A stretch of DNA of 64,000 nucleotides, from contig MJCC01000003.1 of the NCBI GenBank assembly GCA_001766655.1, positions 1,372,578-1,436,577 on the forward strand, in the 5' to 3' direction. The number at the start of each line of letters is the position of its first letter. Positions within the stretch are counted from its first letter, which is position 1. The stretch comes from Phytomonas francai (lineage: Eukaryota; Euglenozoa; Kinetoplastea; Trypanosomatida; Trypanosomatidae). A program made the translations under genes and the position numbers. Below are positions 1-8,720 of the stretch, piece by piece. Below the pieces are notes generated by a model. That model worked only from the letters and a program-made list of their open reading frames with translations, did not search any database and was not told the origin of the DNA.

Positions 1-395
1 ATTGGAATGAGAGGAGGCAGACTCCCGCCAAATTGCGTGTAAAAGGAGGAAGGCCATGAGGCAAGAACACGCTCAGACGACCGACGTTGGTTGGAAAACA
101 AGTACGCGATGTGGTAACTGAGTTGACACACCGGACACTCGCAGACATCACCTCCATAATGGCATGTGCCTCTATGTAGGGGCTGTGCCTTAATCATATT
201 GGATGAATTGTTAGAGCAATTGCTAGCATCGGACGACATGTACTCATTATCAGACTCACATGTGCAAGTCCCATTTACTTCGGGAGGTGCTTTTGTTACG
301 TCCAAAGCGCCACAAGTGTTAGCCACAATGGAATTACTATCATAATTCTTGCTTATGCTACAATTAGCCCTGGAAGAGTCAGTACCCATGGACAT
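1..395 (-). CDS. Cys-rich protein of unknown function, partial (cut by left edge)
   Basis: Reading the minus strand from the ATG at 395 gives an open frame of about 131 codons that runs off the window. An in-frame TAG at 432-434 lies just upstream, so 395 is the first possible ATG. The N-terminal part is Ser/Asn-rich. A Cys/His-rich stretch at about residues 78-90 (CHYGGDVCECPVC) might bind zinc. I do not recognise the family. Coding is supported by the uninterrupted frame in an AT-rich setting and by agreement with the strand of the following genes. The C-terminus is missing, so a recognisable domain may lie outside the window. Confidence 0.55.
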   Translation of the reverse strand, partial: MSMGTDSSRANCSISKNYDSNSIVANTCGALDVTKAPPEVNGTCTCESDNEYMSSDASNCSNNSSNMIKAQPLHRGTCHYGGDVCECPVCQLSYHIAYLFSNQRRSSERVLASWPSSFYTQFGGSLPPLIP

Positions 396-1404
396 AGAGA
401 GAATAAAGCGCTTCCTTGGTGATAAGGAACCCTATGGAGAGTTATTCTTTATCCTTTCGATACCCCCGTCGTCTGCTCCAAAAGTGAAAATATTGCACTG
501 TTGGAGAAGTCACTTGCTTATAAAATAAAATAAATAGCTTGTAGTTTAGGATTAGCGTTGCTATGGTGAGAAAGTACTAGTCAATTAGCCTTTTCTTTTT
601 GCTGTTTTCTAGGATAGAAAAGTAAACCTATTATTTCAATAACGTACTCTCTTGTTTTTGAAAAAACACAGACGCACGTGCGCTTTTTTGCCTTGTCTAA
701 AAGGTGTAATATTAATATGACAATGTAAAAATAAAAACTAAGGAGAAGGCGATGGAAGGAACTGAGTCAAAGCATGACAATCGTTTTCAGACTGTGTGAG
801 TACAAAAAGTACAACCTCATCGATCTCTTTACTTCCCTATATGCCTGTATTTAGTAATCATTCGCATTTCCTTCCTTTGTGAAGTATCCAATCTTACCAT
901 ATCCTTAAATCATTTTCCCCCTTTATCCGTAAAGAAGAGCATGACATTTTTGTTATCAGATAAAAGTAAAAAAAGAATATAGCACAAGATGAAAAAGCAT
1001 ACATATACATATATATATTATATATATATATATACATTATATCTTCACCCCCCTGTACCGAAAACCTCTCAAAAAGTCCTCTATTATTCCTCAGTCGCGA
1101 ACTCCTTATTTATTTACCTCATTTCATGCTATACTCTGTATCACTTCAAGAAAAACATATATCAAAATTTTAAAAGACTGAGGTAAGAATATCTAGAAAA
1201 AGAAGAACAGCATTAGTCAGCTAAAATAGTGCTTCATAGGGGGAAGCCGCTAAGAACGATGAGCATGTGTGTAAATCAAATGAGACGTCCTTGAAGCCAC
1301 GTAATTAAGTGACTCAACGTGCAGTTCATGATCTTCCCCTTGACCATCTGCGCGTTTGCAGTCATCAGCGTCACGTTTATCCACCTCTAGTTCGCCTCTG
1401 CAGT
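396..1404. other. Intergenic, AT-rich
   Basis: No convincing gene. The stretch should hold the 3' UTR of the RBP16-like gene and the 5' UTR of the gene at the left edge. A minus-strand pyrimidine tract at about 726-757 could serve trans-splicing of the left-edge gene. A TA-rich microsatellite lies at about 1003-1036. Confidence 0.6.
1003..1036. repeat. TA-rich microsatellite
   Basis: Alternating TA with a few breaks in the spacer between the first two minus-strand genes. Confidence 0.8.
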
Positions 1405-1821
1405 TTAAAATTCATCGCTAAAGTTACCGCTGTTATTGCTACTTTGGTTGTTGCGGGGGCCGCGATTGTCATCGTTCCGGCGGAACCCCCGTCCGCCGCG
1501 GTTCATCCCCATTCCCTGCCCCTGCCCCTGCGGAGGCCGCGCGCTCGACGGGAGCTTCCCCCCGCCAGGCGCGGTCACGTTCTCCGCACGCGTGCGCCCG
1601 TCCTGCGTGGCGACCTCGAACTCGACCTCCTGATCGACTGCGAGGGCACGATAGCCGCCGGGCTCCGTCTGCAGGGCCGAAAAGTGGACAAAGTGCTGTT
1701 TCTTGTCCGCGTGGTCTTCAATGAATCCAAACCCACGGCCGCTCATCCAACTGACGACGTGGCCTTTGTTCAGCAAAATGGCGCAAGGGGCCATGCGAGA
1801 AAGAGTCGAAAGACGAAGCAT
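1405..1821 (-). CDS. RBP16: RBP16-like mitochondrial cold-shock-domain RNA-binding protein
   Basis: The 138-residue product has a short basic, hydroxylated N-terminus suited to mitochondrial import. A cold-shock domain follows (residues ~17-85) with an RNP1-like GRGFGFI at 28-34 and an RNP2-like HFVHF at 43-47. The C-terminus is Gly/Arg/Asn-rich, with an RGG-type patch near 105-125. This architecture is that of kinetoplastid RBP16, a Y-box protein that binds guide RNAs and mitochondrial mRNAs and affects editing and RNA stability. The central part of the gene is GC-rich, unlike its flanks. A purine run on the plus strand at about 1979-2030 is a pyrimidine tract on the gene strand, in the right place for trans-splicing. 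The assignment rests on domain order and motif match. Confidence 0.85.
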   Translation of the reverse strand: MLRLSTLSRMAPCAILLNKGHVVSWMSGRGFGFIEDHADKKQHFVHFSALQTEPGGYRALAVDQEVEFEVATQDGRTRAENVTAPGGGKLPSSARPPQGQGQGMGMNRGGRGFRRNDDNRGPRNNQSSNNSGNFSDEF

Positions 1822-2261
1822 TTTTAGAAAGGTTTTCGGCGATGTGTATATAATTCCTGCTTCGTTGTTGACTTCCCTGATTTAGTTCGGTGTCGAAACT
1901 GCTTTGTGCTGCTGATTAAATAGTAGTATTCGTTAAAAGAAAAATGAAAAATAACACAAAAGGCTTTACTTTTGTCAAAAAAAAAAAAAGACAAAGCAGA
2001 AAGAAAGAAAGAAAGAAACAGAAAGGAAGGGAAAAAGGTATGTAATGTATCCAAATCGCGTCAAAGGAATAAGGATATTATTTGAGATCCCTTCTTGATA
2101 AAAATTGAGGGAGGGTCGCCATATACTCAAATGAATCTGTTAATTCTGTTTTTATAAAGATGCATGGGACTCAGCATGCACTGTTGAAAACTTTAAGGTT
2201 CTCATTGAAGCAAATTAAGAAATGTTTGAGAAAGTAAAGATAATTTTTGGAGAAAATAAAA
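1822..2261. other. Intergenic with purine tract
   Basis: AT-rich and without a gene. It includes a poly-A run and a (GAAA)n tract at about 1979-2030, which reads as a strong pyrimidine tract on the minus strand upstream of the RBP16-like gene. Confidence 0.6.
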
Positions 2262-2975
2262 TTATTCATCAAACGGTATAGCATCAATATCAGCAATATG
2301 TCGACTGTTTGTTCGGTTTGCTCCTGAAATGCATTTCGAGATTTCCTTTGTCTCGCTTTTGGGGCTTTTCTTTGCATGGATGAAAGTATACGCATGTTTA
2401 CGCCAACGCGCCCAATCATGCGCGTCTAGATGATGCCATTTGTCAAGGAGATCAAGAACCGCTTTGCAAGCAGATAAAGAGAAATATGGTGAAGAAAATA
2501 TATCCTCGTAAGGGCAACACGAAAGCGTTGTTTTCACCATAGCTCGCTCATGAAGATACACAGCAGACACAAGAATTGGTGACGTGATCATCGGAAACTG
2601 TTGAGATCTATCGTTGGAGTTACTTTTATTTTGCAAGACTGGGTCTGATACATGCGCATCCACAAGAACCGGTAACCCAACAGGAAGATACAAGATCATA
2701 TGGTCGGTTGGAAGGTGCACCTTCGACATAGTAGTCCCACGCTCCGCCAGAGAGGCTACCTGTGAGGCTTTGAACGAAACTGAAAATCGGTGTTTGAGAT
2801 CTGAGGATGGAATATCCTTTGAACAATGAGTTCCTCTCTTTATATCAAGAAGATCCCGATCATTTGCACAATGTAATATGGATTTCGCAAGGATGACACC
2901 ATTTTGGAGATCAGAAGAAAATTGTGTGATAACACCCTCGTAGATATTATTCCGTAGTATGGAAGCAAAACGCAT
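2262..2975 (-). CDS. Hypothetical protein, 237 residues
   Basis: An ATG-initiated frame of 237 codons ends in TAA. I see no signal peptide, membrane segment or motif that I recognise. The middle section (around residues 85-135) has a mixed hydrophobic pattern (DHMILYLPVGLPVLVDAHV) typical of a folded domain, and the C-terminal third is charged with several Trp and His (KWHHLDAHDWARWRKHAY). Length, composition and strand agree with a real gene. A kinetoplastid-specific protein is the simplest reading, but no function can be given. Confidence 0.6.
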   Translation of the reverse strand: MRFASILRNNIYEGVITQFSSDLQNGVILAKSILHCANDRDLLDIKRGTHCSKDIPSSDLKHRFSVSFKASQVASLAERGTTMSKVHLPTDHMILYLPVGLPVLVDAHVSDPVLQNKSNSNDRSQQFPMITSPILVSAVYLHERAMVKTTLSCCPYEDIFSSPYFSLSACKAVLDLLDKWHHLDAHDWARWRKHAYTFIHAKKSPKSETKEISKCISGANRTNSRHIADIDAIPFDE

Positions 2976-3223
2976 GTATTGTCCTTTATCGATTTAAAGA
3001 CATAGGCGATGATGCGATTACACCTTCAATGAGAAATAGATCTTGGGCAAACAAAGAAAAAATACTGGAGCAGAGGGGGGGGGGAGAAAGAGTGTCCAAT
3101 AAAGAAAATCTGTATACATATACAATACATATAAAGAGGTGTAAATGCAAGCAAATTTTCACGTTACAATGAATAATTTTCATTTGCAAAAGCAAGTTTT
3201 TCACTTAATAATATAACTATTCA

Positions 3224-4624
3224 TCATGGAATCGTCTCCGGATTCTCTCCGCGAGAAAGACGAGCGAGGCGTTCCTTAGCTTTAAGAATATTGTGACTGT
3301 AGCCCTGTTGCTTCGCCGTTGACACCACATTCCACGGTACCTTTACGACCTTTGCCCCCACTCCAGGACGGGTCATAAAATCCGAGCCCCGAACTGGCCT
3401 TGCCCTCGGCACGCGCTCATCCTCGTCAGACAGATTACGAATATGATAGAACACACCCTCGCCATCGAAGGTAGCGCGATGGCGATCCTCGTGCGATTGA
3501 AGAGAGCGCTGGAGGCGGTGCCGAGCATGGTGCCGCGGAATACCATGGCGATCCTCATCGTCCGCGTTGGACCCCTCCTCCCCGGCAAGGTGGGCGGGAT
3601 TGGGGGTGCCCTCCAAGCCTCCACCCAACGCGGGCTGGGCTGAGCTACCGGCCGTCGCAGGCGATGGGTCTTGGCGAAGCTTGGGGAGCTGCTCAAAAGT
3701 GCGTTTATTGTCCTCGGGAAAGTACTTCGCCGTCCAATCCACCAGAGAAGAATCCAGCGAATCCTCATCTTCTAATGCGCGCCGACGTAGAAAAGGAAAC
3801 GCCGACACCGGGCGTCTCCGTAGGTCGCTCTCGGGGAGGTCCGACAAAGCGGGCGTGTTCTCGAGATTGGCCTCCTCCCCGCGGCGTCTGCGCTGCTCCT
3901 GCTGCTGCTGAACGTCAATGTCCCCCTCGCGAGAGCCCGAATCGGACGATGCGTTTGGCTCAAAATCCACTGCGGAGGATGTGGCCGTAGACGTTGCCGG
4001 ATCCAAAGGCGCTAACGTCTCGGACTCTGGCGAGTTTGCCTCCTTCCCGTTCACCGCATTCGCCGCCGGGCTCCTTTTATTCGACGCGGGCTGCCGTGCG
4101 ACCACGGAGGCCGCCCACTCCCGAAGCCTACCTGCCGATTCGAAGGCGCCAGCCACAATATGAGAGCGGTACTCGCGAGCAGAAATTCCACACAGCCCCT
4201 TGTACTTGTTTGCATCCCGCACCTCAAGTCGAGTGGCCGCGCAGGTATCGCGAAGGTAGTCCTGTAGGATGGCTACCAATTTCTCCCGTAGCGTGTCGTC
4301 GGTGGCCCGATGCCAGTCTTCGATTCGCCCGTAAAGCCGCTCAGCATCGTCCAAGTATGTTTTTTGTTTGGGCTGGAGCCACGGGATATCAAGGAGCGGA
4401 CGGTGGCGGCCGTATTTGAAATCCCGTCGAAAATCTTCTCGCTCTCGAAGCGTTTGTGGATCGGAAGAGCGACGACGATAGCTTACGCGTGTATTTCTTT
4501 CATCCGTTAGCGTCTTCGTTGATGGTGATGAATCTGTGTTTGTTGATGAATAACGTAAGTCCGGATTGCGATACGCGACTAAAAATGGTGCATTTTTCCG
4601 TCTATAGGACACTATTGCCCGCAT
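3224..4624 (-). CDS. Hypothetical protein, 466 residues, possibly mitochondrial
   Basis: The ATG at 4624 is followed by an Arg/Ser/Tyr-rich start (MRAIVSYRRKNAPFLVAYRN) without acidic residues in the first 20, which fits a mitochondrial presequence. Residues ~75-170 form an Arg/Leu/Ala-rich, probably helical region. A low-complexity acidic and Ser/Gln-rich middle follows, including QQQQEQRRRR, and then a basic C-terminus. It ends in two consecutive TGA codons. I do not recognise the family. A mitoribosomal or mitochondrial RNA-processing role is possible but is inference from the N-terminus and charge only. Confidence 0.65.
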   Translation of the reverse strand: MRAIVSYRRKNAPFLVAYRNPDLRYSSTNTDSSPSTKTLTDERNTRVSYRRRSSDPQTLREREDFRRDFKYGRHRPLLDIPWLQPKQKTYLDDAERLYGRIEDWHRATDDTLREKLVAILQDYLRDTCAATRLEVRDANKYKGLCGISAREYRSHIVAGAFESAGRLREWAASVVARQPASNKRSPAANAVNGKEANSPESETLAPLDPATSTATSSAVDFEPNASSDSGSREGDIDVQQQQEQRRRRGEEANLENTPALSDLPESDLRRRPVSAFPFLRRRALEDEDSLDSSLVDWTAKYFPEDNKRTFEQLPKLRQDPSPATAGSSAQPALGGGLEGTPNPAHLAGEEGSNADDEDRHGIPRHHARHRLQRSLQSHEDRHRATFDGEGVFYHIRNLSDEDERVPRARPVRGSDFMTRPGVGAKVVKVPWNVVSTAKQQGYSHNILKAKERLARLSRGENPETIP

Positions 4625-4997
4625 CGGTCTGGCTCTTTCCCATTCAGTTAGAGGGTAAATAAGGAGGGAGACAGAAGCAACAACAACAAAAAGGGTGAGT
4701 TACGAAAACGAGCAAGAAGAGAAATACATACAATGTAGTAAAATATAAACCCCTGTGATGGGAAGCATTTCAATGCAACTACGTTTGTTTTAAGGTAAAA
4801 GAACCTGTATAGCTTATTATGTAGTACCCAACTGAACGAAATTATATTTTATAAAAAAGGAGTTTCGAATTCAAAAGCGATGCGCAACAACATCAACAAA
4901 ATGCATCATACGGGAAAGCAATGTGCATAACCTGTTTGAAGCAAACGACTCCCGTTAAATCTCGCTTATTCGAAGAGTTAGCATAATTATAATTATT
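4625..4997. other. Intergenic, AT-rich
   Basis: No gene seen. A purine-rich stretch at about 4660-4695 is a pyrimidine tract on the minus strand and could guide splicing of the 466-residue gene. Confidence 0.5.
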
Positions 4998-5447
4998 TTA
5001 TCGGCCGACACGCTTCATCAGGATATATATGTCACTATTGTAATGAATATCACGCAAACTCTGAAGCTTCCCAATAATACGTGTTAGTAGTCCACCACAG
5101 CTAATATGCACCTTTACATCCAAAGTGCTTTCGTCAACTTCCAAGGAGTACACACGGCCGTGCATGGCATAGTCGCAGTCATTTAACCGAGTTTCCCGGT
5201 GATAAATACTGTGGTCGTAATTCTTTTTGGCAGTTACGCCAGAGAGCTCTAACGAGTTGGCGAGCACGATGCTAAGACGCTCATTAAGCGGTATGGGAAA
5301 CTCCTCGGTATTGATATCGGATACTATATTGAGCGTACCGTTTTCATTTGCGCACTGAATATGAGAAACACGGCGATACACAGTCCCTTCAGTGTTAAGT
5401 CCTGTCACTGTGAAGGTCTCCTCCAGAATGATAGGGTTGGTACTCAT
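4998..5447 (-). CDS. RPB8: RNA polymerase subunit RPB8 (RPABC3)
   Basis: The 149-residue product matches RPB8, a subunit shared by nuclear RNA polymerases I, II and III, in length and along its whole course. The N-terminus has the F-x-V-x-x-(I/L)-(D/N)-x-E-G pattern (FTVTGLNTEGTVYRRVSHI). A CDYAMHGRVYSLE segment at the centre corresponds to the family's YVMYGKVYRIE. The C-terminal SCGGLLTRIIG and IYILMKR match the family's SYGGLLMRL and VYLLMKK. The fold is an eight-stranded OB-like barrel. The start is the ATG at 5447, and length agrees with the ~145-150 residues usual for the family. Confidence 0.93.
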   Translation of the reverse strand: MSTNPIILEETFTVTGLNTEGTVYRRVSHIQCANENGTLNIVSDINTEEFPIPLNERLSIVLANSLELSGVTAKKNYDHSIYHRETRLNDCDYAMHGRVYSLEVDESTLDVKVHISCGGLLTRIIGKLQSLRDIHYNSDIYILMKRVGR

Positions 5448-5746
5448 CCCTTTGAGAGTATTATCTATTACCCGTATTGTGTATTTAATAATTACCGTTT
5501 GTGAGGTATAACTTTACTTCACATCCTTTAAGAAAAAACAAAGCAGAAAATCCAAAAATCAAGAATTTTGAAAATATCGATAACGCAAGAGCCTAATATA
5601 AAGCACTGCAACATTTAAAAAATTCTTCTCAAATATAAGATTTTCCAAGCTGTGGTGGGGCTAAGCACGTGTTGACACGAATAGCAGGCTGTTAATTTAC
5701 ATAAAAATGCAGGATCCTAGAGGCATACACAACAACTTCAAATAAC

Positions 5747-6211
5747 TCATTGAAGAATTTCTGGAGTCATCTTAAAGACTAAGTCACTATAGATAACATT
5801 TCCCTCCATGTCCAAGTTAGACTTTATTTCTTCCATAAATTCGTTCATCTCCTCAATGCTCAGTGCGTCTCCCAGAGTCGATAAAAGGAATCGAAGCTCA
5901 TAATGAGGAATAAAGCCCTTGTACTCAGGGTCGAGGTCTCGAAACGCTTCGGTAACACATTCAGGACGAATGACATTTTCGAAAGAACGCATGAGAGATT
6001 TGCAGAAGTCATCGAAATCAAAGCTACCGCGTCCAGCAGGATCGGCGATCATTTTCAACTCATCAATATCAGCCTCAAGAGGAGTGCCCCCGCAAACACG
6101 AATTAGAGTAGGTAAATGTCGTGTTTCTACTCGCTCCATACCGTCTCGATCAAAATGATCAAATTTTTTTCGGAAATATTTTCTAGTCGCCTCTGGTAAG
6201 TTAGACGCCAT
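5747..6211 (-). CDS. Centrin/calmodulin-like EF-hand protein with degenerate loops
   Basis: The 154-residue protein has four EF-hand-like helix-loop-helix units in the calmodulin/centrin arrangement. Loop 1 is DRDGMERVETRH, loop 2 DPAGRGSFDFDD, loop 3 DPEYKGFIPHYE, and loop 4 lies around DMEGNVIYSD. Most loops lack the acidic side chains at positions 3 and 5, so calcium binding is probably weak or lost in most sites. Length and order fit the calmodulin superfamily, which in flagellates includes axonemal dynein light chains, centrins and basal-body proteins. Which subgroup it belongs to cannot be told by eye. ATG start at 6211. Confidence 0.8.
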   Translation of the reverse strand: MASNLPEATRKYFRKKFDHFDRDGMERVETRHLPTLIRVCGGTPLEADIDELKMIADPAGRGSFDFDDFCKSLMRSFENVIRPECVTEAFRDLDPEYKGFIPHYELRFLLSTLGDALSIEEMNEFMEEIKSNLDMEGNVIYSDLVFKMTPEILQ

Positions 6212-6550
6212 CGACTAAATTTTCAGAAGTACTTTTTTATCTAATTTCAAACCTCTTTCTAATTATAGTAAAGAGTGTAGATTATTAAAAGGAACTGATT
6301 CGTCAACCGTGTAATGAAATACCAACATAATAAAAGTATTAGATCAAACCTTAGGCTTATTCATAACAGCATGTTTCTCTTTGTATTATTGTTAGTGACT
6401 AAACTCAGTGCAAAGAATATCAAGTCTTATAAAGCTTACTTTTAAAATAATTTTAAAAAAGAATGCATACATGCAAGCATTAGTAGAAAAAAGCCATGTA
6501 CTTTCATCAGGACATCTCTAAAGAGGAAATAGAACCTCAATACAGATTCC
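6212..6550. other. Intergenic, AT-rich
   Basis: I see no gene, RNA or notable repeat here. It should hold the UTRs of the EF-hand and phosphatase genes. Confidence 0.5.
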
Positions 6551-8434
6551 TTATTCCAGAAAAGACCATAACCCGTGGGCTTGGAGGACGCCAGCCTTAA
6601 AAAGTGGTTCCAACTCCTTCCTTAAAAAGGAAGCAATGTTGCACGGTCTATGAAAGTGCCCTTTATAGATGACTTCTATACATTTTATTACCCTATCGAT
6701 TAGAGCTAGCGGTAACTCACGCTCACTTAAATAGATGGCCTCTTCGGGATTACCATCACAGACACGCAGCAAAAAATGCTCAACCGCCTCTAATACCAAA
6801 CGAAATGCAAGCAGTGCACTTATAAACTTCAAGATCAGTGTTTTCCCGATCTTCCAGTGAGTCGCTTTTAGGCCCAAAATCAAAATATTAAATGGAAGAG
6901 ATTTATTTGTTCCGAATGTTTCAAAAACCCGAACCTCCAAATCATTTTTAAGAAGGTAAAAAGAAATGCTAAATTCCCATTCCCTTGCAGACGAAAAGTT
7001 CTTTAACGCATCAACGTCCCTGTTTGAGAATAGAAACAGAAATGAGTCTAGAAATTCGTTTTTTACAACTTCGACAAGTTTTTGTGTCCTCATAAAACCT
7101 CTCCCGTTGACACTACTACGGAACTCATTTTCTAAACTAATCAATTTTTCGGGTTTAACAAACCCCTCTGCGTACGGAGCAAGAAAAACTAAGAAAGGAA
7201 ATGAAACAATCATGCTCTGGGGAATTTCTGATTGGCAGAGCTCTTTTGGAAAACTTACATGCAAATGTCCTTTGGAGTTACAATATTTCGCATCGGCTTC
7301 TTGGAGTACAGAGCAAAAGGCTCTTACGGTATCATATATCTCTTTCATAAACCCAGAGCAGGCAATACTTTTTAGTACTTTGAAGTAAAAAGAGTCATTA
7401 AATACAAGATCGGTGTCAAAAATGCAAAGATTATCAAATATATCCGCACAATAAGTTTGTAGGCTGCGAATGATTTCAGATATATAAAGGAAAAAATTAG
7501 GTGTATCCGTATAATCCTCTGAGACGATTGCCGCAGCCACGCTGGATTCAAGTTCCTGAAAGACAGAAGCCAATGTTTCTTGTGAGGGTTGGGTGAGCTT
7601 TATAACCAAACCAAAATATCGCCTCTCTTGCGAAAGCTTGCTGTTTACCAATAAAATGGGCAAATGTAGGCGGATGTAGTCTAATAGCTCGATTTCATTG
7701 GTGATATCGGAGGCCACAAGTCTCGCTGAGCATTCGTCAACTATACGTTGGCCTTTTGTAGCCTCCCAAAGAAGTAATTGGCGACGAAATCCGGTATTGG
7801 GGTTTACCACAGGTCGGATCATTTGAATAAAGGACAAGGCCGCGTGGCTGTTAATACCCGCGCTTTTCATGAGGTAGGCCGCGACAATCGAGGCCGAGCG
7901 ACTGACTCCAACCATGCAATGCACCACCACGGCATGGAGCTGTTCATAAGTCCAATCACCTTGATGCCTTTCGAGGGAATTCCGATTGCATAGCACCAAA
8001 CGGATTAACGCAGATGTTATTGGAAAATGCTTTTCTATTGGATAGTTTGGAATGTCCAAGGCCGGTATATTATAAATAAATACCTTACGTTTCGCTAAAT
8101 CTTTGTCTGAAAGGCAGGATGTGTACTCATTGAGCCTATGAACAAACTCATGGAAATCATTGATTTTTCGATACAAAAAAATATTACTCTCTTCGTTGAA
8201 CTCATAAACTTTATAAGGTTCGATGTGATCTGGAGCACACATATTCAAGATTAGCGCGATACCTCTTTCGATAACTGCTTGTCTATTAGTAACTTCTTCT
8301 TCACAAGTCAGATACAACCCTGGGATGACTTCACTAATACACTTCCAGGGCAGTGCATTAAACGGTTTAGTACTGTGATTGCCAGGTGTAAGGACTTCCG
8401 AATCCTCCCATTTTATTTTTTGAAGTAAATCCAT
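6551..8434 (-). CDS. Dual-specificity protein phosphatase with long C-terminal extension
   Basis: The 627-residue protein has an N-terminal dual-specificity phosphatase domain (about 30-230). It opens with an EVIPGLYL strand. The P-loop HCMVGVSRS at 172-180 carries the nucleophile Cys173 and Arg179. The aspartate in ALDIPNYPIEKHF (about 127) is a good general-acid candidate. The HCxxGxxRS signature is intact, so the enzyme should dephosphorylate Tyr and/or Ser/Thr residues. The remaining ~400 residues are of mixed composition, without transmembrane segments or a domain I can name, and may regulate or localise it. The gene is AT-rich. ATG start at 8434, TAA end. Typical small DUSPs are under 250 residues, so the tail is unusual. 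Confidence 0.87.
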   Translation of the reverse strand: MDLLQKIKWEDSEVLTPGNHSTKPFNALPWKCISEVIPGLYLTCEEEVTNRQAVIERGIALILNMCAPDHIEPYKVYEFNEESNIFLYRKINDFHEFVHRLNEYTSCLSDKDLAKRKVFIYNIPALDIPNYPIEKHFPITSALIRLVLCNRNSLERHQGDWTYEQLHAVVVHCMVGVSRSASIVAAYLMKSAGINSHAALSFIQMIRPVVNPNTGFRRQLLLWEATKGQRIVDECSARLVASDITNEIELLDYIRLHLPILLVNSKLSQERRYFGLVIKLTQPSQETLASVFQELESSVAAAIVSEDYTDTPNFFLYISEIIRSLQTYCADIFDNLCIFDTDLVFNDSFYFKVLKSIACSGFMKEIYDTVRAFCSVLQEADAKYCNSKGHLHVSFPKELCQSEIPQSMIVSFPFLVFLAPYAEGFVKPEKLISLENEFRSSVNGRGFMRTQKLVEVVKNEFLDSFLFLFSNRDVDALKNFSSAREWEFSISFYLLKNDLEVRVFETFGTNKSLPFNILILGLKATHWKIGKTLILKFISALLAFRLVLEAVEHFLLRVCDGNPEEAIYLSERELPLALIDRVIKCIEVIYKGHFHRPCNIASFLRKELEPLFKAGVLQAHGLWSFLE

Positions 8435-8720
8435 GACTCAAAATAGGTCAATAAATATAGACATATATGCATGAACAACTGAAAATTATCGAATAAATTA
8501 TGTGCTACCATATGAAGCAAATCGAAAATAAATTAAAGGTAAAATAAATATGCAATAATTTTGAATAAAAGGAGAATGCATTAAAAACACCAAATCATTA
8601 ACCGTGAAGGTTTTTTAGAAAAAATTTCGGGGGGTGAAATTAGCGGATAATTTTCATCAGAGAAAAAAACGCTACAGGCGGTCAATGTCAAAAGTTTGAG
8701 TCTTTGAGCAAATAAAGACT
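8435..8720. other. Intergenic, AT-rich
   Basis: AT-rich spacer between the phosphatase and TUTase genes. No feature recognised. Confidence 0.4.
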
